A stretch of 64,000 bases of DNA, taken from positions 62,554 to 126,553 of the forward strand of contig DIYH01000034.1 of the NCBI GenBank assembly GCA_002435755.1, read 5' to 3'. The position numbers were made by a program, and so were the translations under genes. This document shows, one piece after another, positions 51,797-61,264 of this stretch (the first letter of the stretch is position 1; every line of letters starts with the position of its first letter). Under the pieces are notes generated by a model. The model was given only the letters and a program-made list of their open reading frames with translations. It ran no database searches and had not been told where the DNA came from. The DNA comes from Flammeovirgaceae bacterium UBA6059. Its GTDB lineage: Bacteria > Bacteroidota > Bacteroidia > Cytophagales > Cyclobacteriaceae.

Positions 51797-53152
51797 ATGC
51801 TTAGGAATCTATTATTCTTCCTCTTAACAGTTCTGGTGATTGCCTGTGGGACAGACCAATCGCAGAACTTTGAAGTCCTGCAAAAAAGATTCGAAGAGAA
51901 ACCTGGGTGTAATTGTGCCAAAGGTGGATATAGCCTAGCAGAAGGGCAAGATGTTAACGGGAATGGAACACTGGACAATGTTGAAATAGAGACAGTAACT
52001 TATAAATGCATTAAGAGCAAAGAGAAAGAGGAGGTTTTAGCATTCCTTCCTTCTGGCTTGATAATATTCGGAGTTCTCTTTTTAGTTCTTGCCGTTTATT
52101 CGACCGTTGACCACTTAAGGCCGCGGAATAAAAACCAGGATCAAGACTTGATTGATGACGCAAATTGCCTGATTAATTGGGGATTGAAGCGGCATGTAAC
52201 CATTAAAGATGAGGATGTTAAAAAAGTATTGGCCTTCGAGTCATTGAAAGGAGACTCCAACCATAAAAATTACCTCACATTCAAAGAAGAATTTCTAAAG
52301 GCCTTAAGGAACATTAGTGATCAACTAAGAGCCATTGAATTTGACGGAGAACCCGTTAACGTTCCAAGTATAATAGATATTCAGAAAAAATCTCCAGTAA
52401 GAATCTTCTTTTATCTGAAGCTCCCATTGCTAAGAGTATCTAAGGCCATTCGTACATTAATCCATTTTCAAATTTGGCTATTTGTAGTTTTGATACTTGC
52501 ACTTAGCATTCAATTCTACTGGTTTAACGGAACAAGCTATTATAGTGATTATGTCCGCCTCGTTGAGAAAATTGCTTCAACTAAAAATGGCCTAGCGCTT
52601 AACCCCTCCGACTCATTGCAAAAGGTTCTGTTCAAGGAAAATATCGATCAGTATAAATCACAAAAAGATGATGTGTTGCGTGGTTTGTGCAAATGGGAAG
52701 CTGCTGCCAGCTATGATCCAGATGATAAGCAACGCTTCAATTTCGCCAATTTATCTTGCTGCGAGCATAATGAAGGGGGTATTGACAAGATTGAAGATAG
52801 ACTCATTAGAAGTGTTAAGATCAAACTGAGTCTTTGTGATAGTTACCTATTGCCTCTTCTCTATGGTTTACTCGGTGCTATCGTCTTTTCGCTTAGAAAT
52901 ATCACTTATGAAATTGCTCATTACAAATTAAGGTCAACGTCTAAGAACAGGTATTTAACTCGATTGTATTTAGGAGCATTCGCAGGTATTGCAATTGGAT
53001 GGTTTGGGGATAGCTTTTCATCAGAAATATTGACTTTTGAAGAGTCCCTGACACCGATAGTTTTGTCTTTCATAGCTGGCTATAGCATTGAAGTATTCTT
53101 TAATCTGATAGACCGGAACATCAAATCAGACAAAAAGATATCAGAAGAATAA
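51797..53152 (+). CDS. Lipoprotein-like multi-span membrane protein with DUF7151-like segment
   Basis: 451 residues. Signal and lipobox FLLTVLVIACG at the start. A short Cys-rich segment with GQDVNGNGTLDNVEIETVTYKC follows, the pattern of DUF7151-type repeats usually found in outer-surface proteins. Then come a membrane helix (about 87-105), a cytosolic helical region, a second helix (about 222-242), a soluble loop, and a C-terminal block of about three helices (LPLLYGLLGAIVFSLRNI, YLGAFAGIAIGWFG, PIVLSFIAGYSIEVFFNLI). I have seen the last block in other membrane proteins but cannot name it. Element or chromosomal origin is unclear. Confidence 0.65.
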   Translation: MLRNLLFFLLTVLVIACGTDQSQNFEVLQKRFEEKPGCNCAKGGYSLAEGQDVNGNGTLDNVEIETVTYKCIKSKEKEEVLAFLPSGLIIFGVLFLVLAVYSTVDHLRPRNKNQDQDLIDDANCLINWGLKRHVTIKDEDVKKVLAFESLKGDSNHKNYLTFKEEFLKALRNISDQLRAIEFDGEPVNVPSIIDIQKKSPVRIFFYLKLPLLRVSKAIRTLIHFQIWLFVVLILALSIQFYWFNGTSYYSDYVRLVEKIASTKNGLALNPSDSLQKVLFKENIDQYKSQKDDVLRGLCKWEAAASYDPDDKQRFNFANLSCCEHNEGGIDKIEDRLIRSVKIKLSLCDSYLLPLLYGLLGAIVFSLRNITYEIAHYKLRSTSKNRYLTRLYLGAFAGIAIGWFGDSFSSEILTFEESLTPIVLSFIAGYSIEVFFNLIDRNIKSDKKISEE

Positions 53153-53444
53153 GCTCTTGTTTTGAAACGCGTCTTTGATTTATGTACAAAAACTAAATGA
53201 GATAACTTATGCGACTAATTGATTGGGTGCTTTGGTAGACGATTTCGATATGTCTTTTTAAGCATTATCAAAAGGAATAAATGCTTAAAAAGTTTCGCAG
53301 TAAATGGAGGACGCTCAGTAGCATTACCTTAAGCTCTTATACTTTGTCAAAAATGATAATTGGATGATACTAGTATTGATTTGGATAACTTATATTAAAG
53401 GTCATTTGCACTTGACATGCTTTTGCTGTATTTCTGCGACTTGA
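53153..53444. other. Intergenic region with a strong hairpin
   Basis: AT-rich. Contains a perfect 13-bp inverted repeat, ctttttaagcatt (53254-53266) / aatgcttaaaaag (53280-53292), placed between convergent genes, so it may terminate both. Confidence 0.5.
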
Positions 53445-54323
53445 CTAAGGTTTGGATTTCAACTCCTTCAGTAAGGTATCAAATGATACTTGGTAAATGT
53501 TCAGCTGCCCATCTTTGCCTCTTGTGAAATAAAGAGTTTTCTCATCTCTCGAAACGAACGGTAGGGATTCAAAACCATCATTGTTGACGCGAGGACCTAA
53601 GTTTTTTGCTTGTCCCCAGCCCCCATTTTCTCTGAAACTGATATAGAGGTCACCACGCCCATATCCACCGTCTTTAGTTGAGTAGAATATCAAATATTCT
53701 TCTTCAGGTGATACAAAGGCATGACCTTCCCAGGCATCAGTGTTGATATTGGAGCATAGCTTTACTGGAGTATCAAATCCCCCGCCTACTTTTTTCGAAT
53801 ACCAAATATCAGGTTCCGAAAACCCAGGCTTATTAGCTCGAAAAAAATACAATGTCTCATCAGAGGTGGTACTTGGAAAGCCTTCATTAAAACTGGAATT
53901 AATGAAATCTGGCAATTGATAAGGACGACCCCACCCATTCTCTTCTAAATCAACAACCCAAATGTCATAGTCTTCCTTCCAACCATCTTGCATGGCGTTT
54001 CGATTCGACATGAAATACATTTTATTTCCATCTGGAGTTAACAGTGGATCTGGATCTGAAAATATCCCGGAAAATTCCACCTTTGTGGGTTCACTCCATT
54101 GTGAGTTGACGAGCATGGATTTCATAATTTGATCTCTATCGTTTTCGAATTTCCTGGCAAAATATAGTGTCTTGCCATCGGGTGATAGGGTGGTGCAATA
54201 ATCATCACCTGTAGATATAATCCCAGGGGCTACAATTTCAGCCATATCCTGTGAATAGGACTTTATTATTAGAAAATACAATAATACGGCTAGAAGAGCT
54301 CTCCAAATTGTTCTGTTTTCCAT
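53445..54323 (-). CDS. Secreted PD40/TolB-like beta-propeller protein
   Basis: 292 residues. Signal peptide (LLAVLLYFLIIKSYSQ), then four to six WD40-like PD40 blades with the repeated pattern SPDGKTLYFARKF, TPDGNKMYFMSNR, SPEEEYLIFYSTKDGGYGRGDLY and SRDEKTLYFTRGKDG. Bacteroidota use such propellers as periplasmic or surface proteins; ligand unknown. Resembles the propeller half of the gene at 55021-56394, and may be a paralogue. Confidence 0.8.
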   Translation of the reverse strand: MENRTIWRALLAVLLYFLIIKSYSQDMAEIVAPGIISTGDDYCTTLSPDGKTLYFARKFENDRDQIMKSMLVNSQWSEPTKVEFSGIFSDPDPLLTPDGNKMYFMSNRNAMQDGWKEDYDIWVVDLEENGWGRPYQLPDFINSSFNEGFPSTTSDETLYFFRANKPGFSEPDIWYSKKVGGGFDTPVKLCSNINTDAWEGHAFVSPEEEYLIFYSTKDGGYGRGDLYISFRENGGWGQAKNLGPRVNNDGFESLPFVSRDEKTLYFTRGKDGQLNIYQVSFDTLLKELKSKP

Positions 54324-55020
54324 CTTTGAATAGGTTTATTGTGATTGATTATTAGGATAATCACAATGTTAAACGAGGAGGCTCGATCACGTGAATTGTA
54401 AAAAACGGCTAAAATCGGATCACTGAGACCTATAATCGAATATCAGTAGTATGAAACCAGGGCATCTAGAACGAATGGCATGGCGTGCTACTTATTGATT
54501 TATTTGTATTTCCTATTTGAAAGCCAACTCTTTCCTCAATTGATCCCTGTAATATTTCTCTTATGAACAGTGCCTTGGCATCATATAAGGCATTGCAGGT
54601 GGGTGCTAGTCGGAAACCTAGTTTTGCCCTACGGGGAAGATGACGGTTGTGCTTGAATTGTCGTCCTTTTCCCAAAAATGGTTCTGACGTATGGAATTGT
54701 CTTTAGCCTTATTCTTGGTTTGGGCAGCGGTTATAGTTGCCATAATACAATCTAAGGTGAGGAAACAAGCCACTTACTTTTCATCATTATTCGGTTTTTT
54801 GATATACCTCACTAAATGTATAGGTAAACGAGGTTGAGTTTGGATATGATGAACCTTCAAGGAGTTATTTTGTCCGGTTTCTACAAGACCCCGATTCAAT
54901 TTATAAGACCTGTCAGGCCTTCAAATGATTGACCTCTATATTAACTGTTAGATGTTGGCCGATTATTACAACTCATTGGTAAAGATACCCGCGTAATTAG
55001 GGATAACCAATTAGACAGAT
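54324..55020. other. Long intergenic region between divergent PD40 genes
   Basis: About 700 bases. It holds promoters for the two divergent genes. A 69-codon minus-strand frame (54466-54675) has no clear support. No RNA or repeat family recognised. Confidence 0.3.
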
Positions 55021-56394
55021 ATGAACCGTTTGTTTTGCTTCTCAATTGTACTATTCACTTTCACAGCATGTCAGCAGGGCTTCCAACAACCAAGTGATAC
55101 AGACCTTGATAGTCGTACAGATTCACTTTTGACAGAGCTGATGGATCTCGAAGGTGTTTGGAAGGGAAACTACAGATGGTCGGGTGCAAAGGAAGGTAGT
55201 GGCAATATTTCCGTGCGCTATGCGCCCATTGGCAATATGGCCATTAGCGAAAATCACATCTATGATAACGATCAGATCGCCATGTCAAGTGTATATCATT
55301 TGGACGGAAGCGATCTTAAAATGACACATTATTGTTGGCTCAACCAGCCAGAATTAATTCTTGATCAATGCGATCTAGAGAATAAATCGATCTACTTCAA
55401 GACCACCAAGGTGGGTAACTTTGATCGAAGTTCCGGACATGTCACTCAAATCAATCTGTGGCGATTAGAGACCGACAGCCTTCATATTGTATTCACTTTT
55501 GAAGAAGAGGACGCTACAAGTGTAGAACGGATTGAGTTACGTCGCACTGGATACGGCAATCGAGGGGCTAAGCGGTTCTCGGAGAATATAAATTCAAGTG
55601 GACACGCCTATGGTATTTCCTTTACCAATGATATGCAAAAAGCCTATTATACGTTTAAACAACTTGGAGCGGACAAGTCTTTTATCTATACTTCTGACTA
55701 TAGCAACGGTGCTTGGAGCGACCCAGTGATTACCAACTTTTCTGGTCAATACGAGGAGTTTGACCCTAATATATCTCCAGATAACACCGTAATGTTCATT
55801 ATGACAAGTCGACCTGAAGCCGGCCATATACCCAATGATAACTTTGACATCTGGTATTTAAGAAACGAGCATGGTGAATGGGTCGACCCTAAACCACTAA
55901 ATGCGGAGGTCAATACAGATAGGACAGAAGGTGTTGTAGGTATATCCAGCAATAACCAGATGTACTTTTTCTCCTCTCGGGAAGGAGGCTTTGGTTCATC
56001 TGACGTCTACGAAGCTGAGTTTAATGAAGGTGAACCAACAAATGTTAAAAATCTTGGTGACCTAATTAACACGGAATATTGGGATGGGCATCCAACCGTT
56101 AGCCCCGATGGGAAATTATTGATTTATTATTCTAACAAACCGTGGGATACATATGGCAACGGAGACTTGTACGCCTCTATCAATATTGACGGAGCGTGGT
56201 CAAAACCGAAAAACCTAGGCCCTAAAGTCAATTCGGCGGAATGCGAGATTACCCCTTCTTTTAGCCCGGACATGAAATTACTATTCTTCGGTAGGGTACA
56301 CACCACAGAAAGCTCAAAAATCGGTGTCGCTAATAGGAGCATTTGGTATGTCCCCTTGGATGAGTTGGGCCTGGACTATAGTGTCAGTCAGTAA
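55021..56394 (+). CDS. Lipoprotein with N-terminal lipocalin-like domain and PD40 propeller
   Basis: 457 residues. Lipobox FTAC near residue 16. Residues about 40-175 look like a DUF1579/lipocalin-type sandwich (LEGVWKGNYRWSGAKEGSG ... VIYDNDQ-like strands), and residues about 190-450 form a PD40 propeller (SNDMQKAYYTFK-like, SPDNTVMFIMTSRP, SSNNQMYFFSSREGGFGSSDVY, SPDGKLLIYYSNK, SPDMKLLFFGR). The two-domain fusion is unusual. Probably a surface or periplasmic lipoprotein; function unknown. Divergent from the paralogous propeller at 53445. Confidence 0.8.
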   Translation: MNRLFCFSIVLFTFTACQQGFQQPSDTDLDSRTDSLLTELMDLEGVWKGNYRWSGAKEGSGNISVRYAPIGNMAISENHIYDNDQIAMSSVYHLDGSDLKMTHYCWLNQPELILDQCDLENKSIYFKTTKVGNFDRSSGHVTQINLWRLETDSLHIVFTFEEEDATSVERIELRRTGYGNRGAKRFSENINSSGHAYGISFTNDMQKAYYTFKQLGADKSFIYTSDYSNGAWSDPVITNFSGQYEEFDPNISPDNTVMFIMTSRPEAGHIPNDNFDIWYLRNEHGEWVDPKPLNAEVNTDRTEGVVGISSNNQMYFFSSREGGFGSSDVYEAEFNEGEPTNVKNLGDLINTEYWDGHPTVSPDGKLLIYYSNKPWDTYGNGDLYASINIDGAWSKPKNLGPKVNSAECEITPSFSPDMKLLFFGRVHTTESSKIGVANRSIWYVPLDELGLDYSVSQ

Positions 56395-56762
56395 AACTTA
56401 TCATCTTAATCTCATTCTACTGCCATACATTTTTTTCATCCTGATACTAAATGGTACTCAATCAAGCTAAAACCCGCCAAACAGCATAAAAAGAAACGTG
56501 CAATTTTTGATGCTCCTTATATCATATCGATATGTGACGGGTTAGTTTCCTCCGGGGATGAGGTTCTGGAGGATTTTCAGATTTAGTTGGTATTGACCTC
56601 TGATTGTAAGACTAACCCTATTATTTAACTAAGATTGATACAGCTAAAAAATTGGAATTGAGGGATTGTTCGATCTGTGCGAAAAAATTGTCCGTTTTTT
56701 ACAATCGTATCTCGCCGAATGACCGTTAGCCTATGTGTTAAATCTTACACCTGTAGATAAAA
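56395..56762. other. Intergenic region
   Basis: About 370 bases with no supported gene. A short palindrome catatcgatatg lies near its first third. It should contain the promoter of the DinB-like gene. Confidence 0.3.
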
Positions 56763-56768
56763 GTGTTT

Positions 56769-57290
56769 ATGGAATTCGTAATAGAACATGCAAAAGTATT
56801 ATTGTCCAAAACCCCTACAATACTAGATACTTGGTTACGTGACTTACCGCAAGAATGGTTAGTCAATAATGAGGGTCAGGATACATGGAGTCCATATGAT
56901 GTCGTAGGTCACCTTATACATGGAGAATTAAACGATTGGATTGTAAGGACTAAGATCATACTTGATCGTCATGAGGGTCAATTTAAGCCTTTTGATCGGC
57001 TTGCTCAATTTGAGAATAGCCAAGGAAAGACAATAGGTGATCTACTTGATGAATTTGGAAATCTTCGCGTAGATAACTTGAAGACGTTGGATAAATTAGA
57101 GATTACAGAGGAAGAGCTTAAGCTTGTAGGTATTCATCCAGAGTTCGGACGGGTCACACTGAAACAATTACTTTCAACTTGGGTAGCACACGATTTGGGC
57201 CATATTTTGCAGATATCTCGAACGATGGTTAAGAACTATCGCACAGAAATAGGTCCTTGGACTAAATATCTCTCTGTTTTTCATACTTAA
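56769..57290 (+). CDS. DinB-family protein
   Basis: 173 residues, DinB/YfiT-like four-helix bundle. Key residues fit the metal-site pattern: VVGHLIHGELNDW and WVAHDLGHILQISRTMV, with histidines at the expected helix positions, and a final RTEIGPW.KYLSVF tail. Such proteins are metal-dependent enzymes or thiol-transferases of mostly unknown substrate. ATG 56769 preferred over GTG 56763. The AraC gene 80 bases downstream may be co-transcribed. Confidence 0.85.
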   Translation: MEFVIEHAKVLLSKTPTILDTWLRDLPQEWLVNNEGQDTWSPYDVVGHLIHGELNDWIVRTKIILDRHEGQFKPFDRLAQFENSQGKTIGDLLDEFGNLRVDNLKTLDKLEITEEELKLVGIHPEFGRVTLKQLLSTWVAHDLGHILQISRTMVKNYRTEIGPWTKYLSVFHT

Positions 57291-57369
57291 GCATCAATAA
57301 CAAACCTGCCTTTGCGATTAATCATCCAATGGGTAGAAAAAGTCTATATTGAGGAGTATTGATTGAATA

Positions 57370-58179
57370 ATGTCACTCAAAAAATTTCGTCCACGGGTAC
57401 TCACCAAAGCCATTAAATCTATCTATTTCCTCCGAACAGATAGAGTATCTGACGAATTGGAGCTTCATCGGCATCTTCCCGATGGTACGTTTGATCTTAT
57501 CCTAAACTTGGGAGATCCTATTTATCATATTAATGCCCAGAGCGAGATGAGGAGGCCAGATAATATCTTGATAGGCGGTGTGTCGGAAGCATTTTATCTA
57601 AAGTATCCCAAAAGGACGTGGCTAGCATGCGTGGTTTTTCAACCTGGCTATGCCTCTCTTTTCTTAAAAGATCGCTTAGATAGTGTTACTGCACAGACCA
57701 TTGAATCTTCTTTGATTTACGGAAAGGATGTGCATCAATTGGAACAGGAGTTAAGGGCTAACATCGAAGATGAACAACGCGCGTGGTTACTGGAACAGTT
57801 CTTGATCAGAAAAGCCGATTCAAAGCCTTCTTACTATCATGAACGAATGGCTTATACATGCGATCTGATTTCCAGATGTGATAAAATGAGCATGTCCAAC
57901 CTTTCTAGCGAGGTGTGCATGAGTGAGCGTAATTTTAGAAGAATATTCAAAGAACTGGTCGGCTATACGCCTAAACAGTTTGCGAAGATTCGCAGGATCA
58001 AAAAAGTGATGTATCTGCTGAAGGACAAGAGGAGGATTCTTGAGTGTGCTATACAGTTAGGCTTCTACGACACGGCCCACTTGATCCATGACTTTCAGTC
58101 GATCGCTGGAACTTCACCGGTAACATTTTCAGAGAAGTTTGACAGGTTAGACGAGATCTTCATGAGCTTTAATAACTAG
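57370..58179 (+). CDS. AraC-family transcriptional regulator (DUF6597 N-terminus)
   Basis: 269 residues. N-terminal effector domain of DUF6597 type (LELHRHLPDGTFDLILNLGDPI ... IGGVSEAFYLKYPKR, FQPGYASLFLKD). C-terminal AraC HTH (MSNLSSEVCMSERNFRRIFKELVGYTPKQFAKIRRIKKVMYLL, then LGFYDTAHLIHDFQSIAGTSPVTF). Cytosolic one-component regulator; probable target is the neighbouring DinB-like gene or the downstream secreted protein. Confidence 0.88.
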   Translation: MSLKKFRPRVLTKAIKSIYFLRTDRVSDELELHRHLPDGTFDLILNLGDPIYHINAQSEMRRPDNILIGGVSEAFYLKYPKRTWLACVVFQPGYASLFLKDRLDSVTAQTIESSLIYGKDVHQLEQELRANIEDEQRAWLLEQFLIRKADSKPSYYHERMAYTCDLISRCDKMSMSNLSSEVCMSERNFRRIFKELVGYTPKQFAKIRRIKKVMYLLKDKRRILECAIQLGFYDTAHLIHDFQSIAGTSPVTFSEKFDRLDEIFMSFNN

Positions 58180-58259
58180 AGTATGTATCTCTCGGGTTTG
58201 GCCAATTTGTACAATTCCTGACACAATCGTTTTAGTATCATTGAGAAAAAGTGATACCA

Positions 58260-58844
58260 ATGAAAACCTTACTTTGCCTACTGACATTATTAATTAGTGT
58301 GTATCAGTTGTTCGCCCAAGAGTTCGTCCCTTATCCAACACAGATTGAGATGGCTGTGATGGCCTGCCCTGAAGGTCTTAGGGAAGAAGCGAGGGTATAC
58401 GGGTACAATAAGACCGGAGAATTGATTGTGCTTAGAGAAGGAAGTAATGAACTAGTCTGTCTTTCTGACAATCCTGGTCGGGAGGGATTTGAAGTAGATT
58501 GTTACCATAAAAGCTTAGAGCCATTTATGGCCCGAGGAAGAGCTTTGAGAAGTGAAGGAAAAACGTTCAATGAGATCTACGATATACGAGAAAAAGAAGC
58601 AATAGCTGGAACATTGGATATGCCTGATAACCCAAGTACATTATGGGTCTACTATGGAAAGAATGCTTCGTTTGACTTTGATCATGGAGAGTTGACAGGA
58701 GGTAAATTCAGATATGTGGTATATGTACCGTTTGCCACCCAGAATACAACGGGATTACCTCTGAAGCCCAATGGTGCTGGTCATCCGTGGCTTATGGATC
58801 CAGGAAAGCATAACGCGCATATCATGATTTCTCCAACGAATTAG
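58260..58844 (+). CDS. Small secreted hypothetical protein
   Basis: 194 residues from ATG 58260. Signal peptide (LLCLLTLLISVYQLFAQ), mature domain with two widely spaced cysteines in the first half, then VYYGKNASFDFDHGEL and FRYVVYVPFATQNTTGLPLKPNGAGHPWLMDPGKH. No family recognised; no TM helices after the signal. Alone between regulator and convergent protease. Confidence 0.7.
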   Translation: MKTLLCLLTLLISVYQLFAQEFVPYPTQIEMAVMACPEGLREEARVYGYNKTGELIVLREGSNELVCLSDNPGREGFEVDCYHKSLEPFMARGRALRSEGKTFNEIYDIREKEAIAGTLDMPDNPSTLWVYYGKNASFDFDHGELTGGKFRYVVYVPFATQNTTGLPLKPNGAGHPWLMDPGKHNAHIMISPTN

Positions 58845-58943
58845 TTAAGAAAGGTTCCAAAATAAGCCTGATGTACACGACACATTCCTCTCAGGGTGTT
58901 TCATATGGGTGAGCACCAGAGTGCAGTAGTCATTTATTGCTAA

Positions 58944-59963
58944 TCAATTCTGATTTACCAGGATGTTCATCGCTTCAAGTAATTGATGGTCAATACCTGA
59001 ATGAGCGTCTGTTGAGTCTTGTGAAACATAAATGTCAGGAGGAACCCCATTCCATTCAATAGGAATACTGTCTCGGCGAAATATGGCTGATAAATTAAGA
59101 TCAATTCCTTTCCCACTTGGTAGTAAAAAAAGTCCATCAGCATTAGTGGACATACCTGCTCCTGCAGTGGTATCTCCTAACAATGTGATATGATCTTGAC
59201 CACGTAATCGATCGGCGAATACCTCAGCGGCACTAAAGCAGGTACCATTGATTAGGAGTATTATGGGTTTGGTAAAATTCAAGCTTGAATTCCTTTTTAT
59301 AGTACCTGGAGGTATGACCTCTCTTACACTTATTTGGTAACCGCTTAAGATGTCTTGAGAAATCAAATAACCGGTTATATGATCATATACCCGACTGCTT
59401 CCTCCATCGTTTTCGCGAATGTCAATGATTATACCCTCTGCACTACTCAGGTAATTCAAACACTCGGCGAACTCGTGTTGTCGCCCATCCAAAAGGCTTC
59501 CGAAGGTTGAAAGACGAATGTATCCAATATCATTGTCGATGAACTCATATGCAATTGTGTTGTTTCCCGTGAGTAGCAACTTTTTATCGAAATAAGTTCT
59601 TATCACTTCTGGATCAAATGCACCGCTTGACTTGGCTACTCTAGGCGGTAGAAATGTTCTTATTTTGGTTCCTCCTAGTGTTACAACCGAGGCATGACCA
59701 TCTTGTAATTCACCCACCATATCAAAAAGGATTTGGTAGATGCCGTCACCAACTACATTTTCTGAACGAGCCTTGTATTTCATGTAGACATTAACCCAAT
59801 CAATATCTTTATAATCTATTAATGGGTAATTCTGGTTGATATATTCCCATGCAGTCTCAAAATCCAATGCATTAAGCTGAGATGAAGTTTCGTCAACAAT
59901 AAGATGGTGACATCCTATCATGAATATCAGTGAAATCAGATATGGAGAGAGTGATTTCATCAT
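58944..59963 (-). CDS. S41-family (C-terminal processing-like) peptidase
   Basis: 339 residues. Signal/lipobox-like start (LIFMIGCHH), tricorn/S41 core: IIIDIRENDGGSS, and the catalytic serine in NGTCFSAAEVFADRL, followed by GDTTAGAGMSTN and the terminal lid GIDLNLSAIFRRDS. No PDZ domain is evident. It is coupled by four bases to the upstream barrel-like gene. Likely periplasmic protease or lipid-linked peptidase. Confidence 0.85.
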   Translation of the reverse strand: MMKSLSPYLISLIFMIGCHHLIVDETSSQLNALDFETAWEYINQNYPLIDYKDIDWVNVYMKYKARSENVVGDGIYQILFDMVGELQDGHASVVTLGGTKIRTFLPPRVAKSSGAFDPEVIRTYFDKKLLLTGNNTIAYEFIDNDIGYIRLSTFGSLLDGRQHEFAECLNYLSSAEGIIIDIRENDGGSSRVYDHITGYLISQDILSGYQISVREVIPPGTIKRNSSLNFTKPIILLINGTCFSAAEVFADRLRGQDHITLLGDTTAGAGMSTNADGLFLLPSGKGIDLNLSAIFRRDSIPIEWNGVPPDIYVSQDSTDAHSGIDHQLLEAMNILVNQN

Positions 59964-60766
59964 CTCCGGGAGAAGTTATAAGCTAGCCCCATTTCTACAC
60001 CAGATTGGCCTGCCTGGAAGTTTTGATTCCAACCTGTATTTCTGGTGAACCGGTTTCTAATCGTAAGGAAGGGACTTAGGCGAGGTAGAATGGAGTAGTA
60101 CAATGTAGCATCAAGAGCCACGTCAAGGTTCTGATAAGATGCAAGTACGTATGCACTGAATTCATCAGATAAATCGGACCTCAGACTCGCTGCTAAGAGG
60201 CTAAAACTAAAGTCTAATTGAAGTATCAGTCGAGTAGACATTTGATGGAATAGCTGAGCATTTAGCCGCAAAGGGATTTCTTCAAAGATGGAAACCACCT
60301 CTTGCTCTAGCCGGCCACCCTGCGCAACATCCTGTGTTCTAACGTAAAGTCGAATACCGTAGCCAGGTCCGATATTCAATGTAGATGCTTTTCCTAGTAT
60401 GTCAAACTTCAGAATGCGGTACCAATGATCTATCATAATCTCAAACTGCAAAACGCTGGCCGTGAGATTTGGTAAGCCTTCGGTCTGTAGGGATGAAATA
60501 TTTGAAACATCAGTGCTGATTCGAAATCCTTTAGTCTCATGAGTTTTATGCCAATATATTGAGATCGGAGTGAAGCTACCGGAGTAACGACTTTCGGATA
60601 AGAACTCATCTCTGTTGGAATACCAATGATGCCCACTACTAAACCCGAGAATTGAAGAGTTGCCTGGTGCAGCAGAGGCTGAGTCTTGGCTAAGACTGAT
60701 TTGGGAAGAAAATAGACTGAATTGGAGTAACAGAATTATTCTTAACAGAAATTGTTGGCTATACAT
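59960..60766 (-). CDS. Putative outer-membrane beta-barrel protein
   Basis: 268 residues from ATG 60766: signal peptide (LRIILLLQFSLFSSQISLSQ) then alternating amphipathic strands with aromatic ends (GFRISTDVSNISSL, FEIMIDHWYRILKF, GYGIRLYVRT, GVEMGLAYNF), ending in NFSRR. No named family. Coupled to the S41 peptidase. The frame continues to 60898, but the upstream part lacks a signal peptide. Confidence 0.65.
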   Translation of the reverse strand: MYSQQFLLRIILLLQFSLFSSQISLSQDSASAAPGNSSILGFSSGHHWYSNRDEFLSESRYSGSFTPISIYWHKTHETKGFRISTDVSNISSLQTEGLPNLTASVLQFEIMIDHWYRILKFDILGKASTLNIGPGYGIRLYVRTQDVAQGGRLEQEVVSIFEEIPLRLNAQLFHQMSTRLILQLDFSFSLLAASLRSDLSDEFSAYVLASYQNLDVALDATLYYSILPRLSPFLTIRNRFTRNTGWNQNFQAGQSGVEMGLAYNFSRR

Positions 60767-60966
60767 ATTCTTTACTTGCCTTATCGCCTTTTTTGCAACA
60801 ACGAGTTCAGCAGGATTGATAGGAGTTGAGATTTTGAAACGATGGCCATGTTTTTTTGAACGCTCAACACAACAAGAAGCCTTGTATATTTCGGCCAATA
60901 TCAGATACCTACAGACAGGTGCTTATAGGAATTTCTCATCTCAAAGGGAACAAGCCTTCTCCACAT

Positions 60967-61264
60967 GATATGTTTGTTATGAAGGAAATCGGCCTTTAAT
61001 TGACGTATAAGGTCAGTTCTTATCTGAAAAAAATTGCGCAGACAAAAGACGGACAAGAATATGTTGGCTTCTCATCTTTTTCCCATTCTTAATGAGAAAA
61101 TGGTGAGCCATGCTTCCTGTTTGCTGAATAACTTGGAAATTCACGTGAAAATCATGTCAATCACGATTGTCGTATAAAACTAGGGAAGGAATTACACCTT
61201 CAGAATGTAGAAATCTGTTTGTGAATGGAAACGCGAAATAGTTTTCATTGGATTTGAGAATCTG
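60967..61264. other. Intergenic region
   Basis: About 300 bases without ORF support. A/T-rich. Confidence 0.3.

Noticed and set aside
54466..54675. 69-codon minus-strand ORF in the PD40 intergenic region
   Set aside because: No promoter, ribosome site, terminator or domain pattern supports it, and its composition looks like chance coding.
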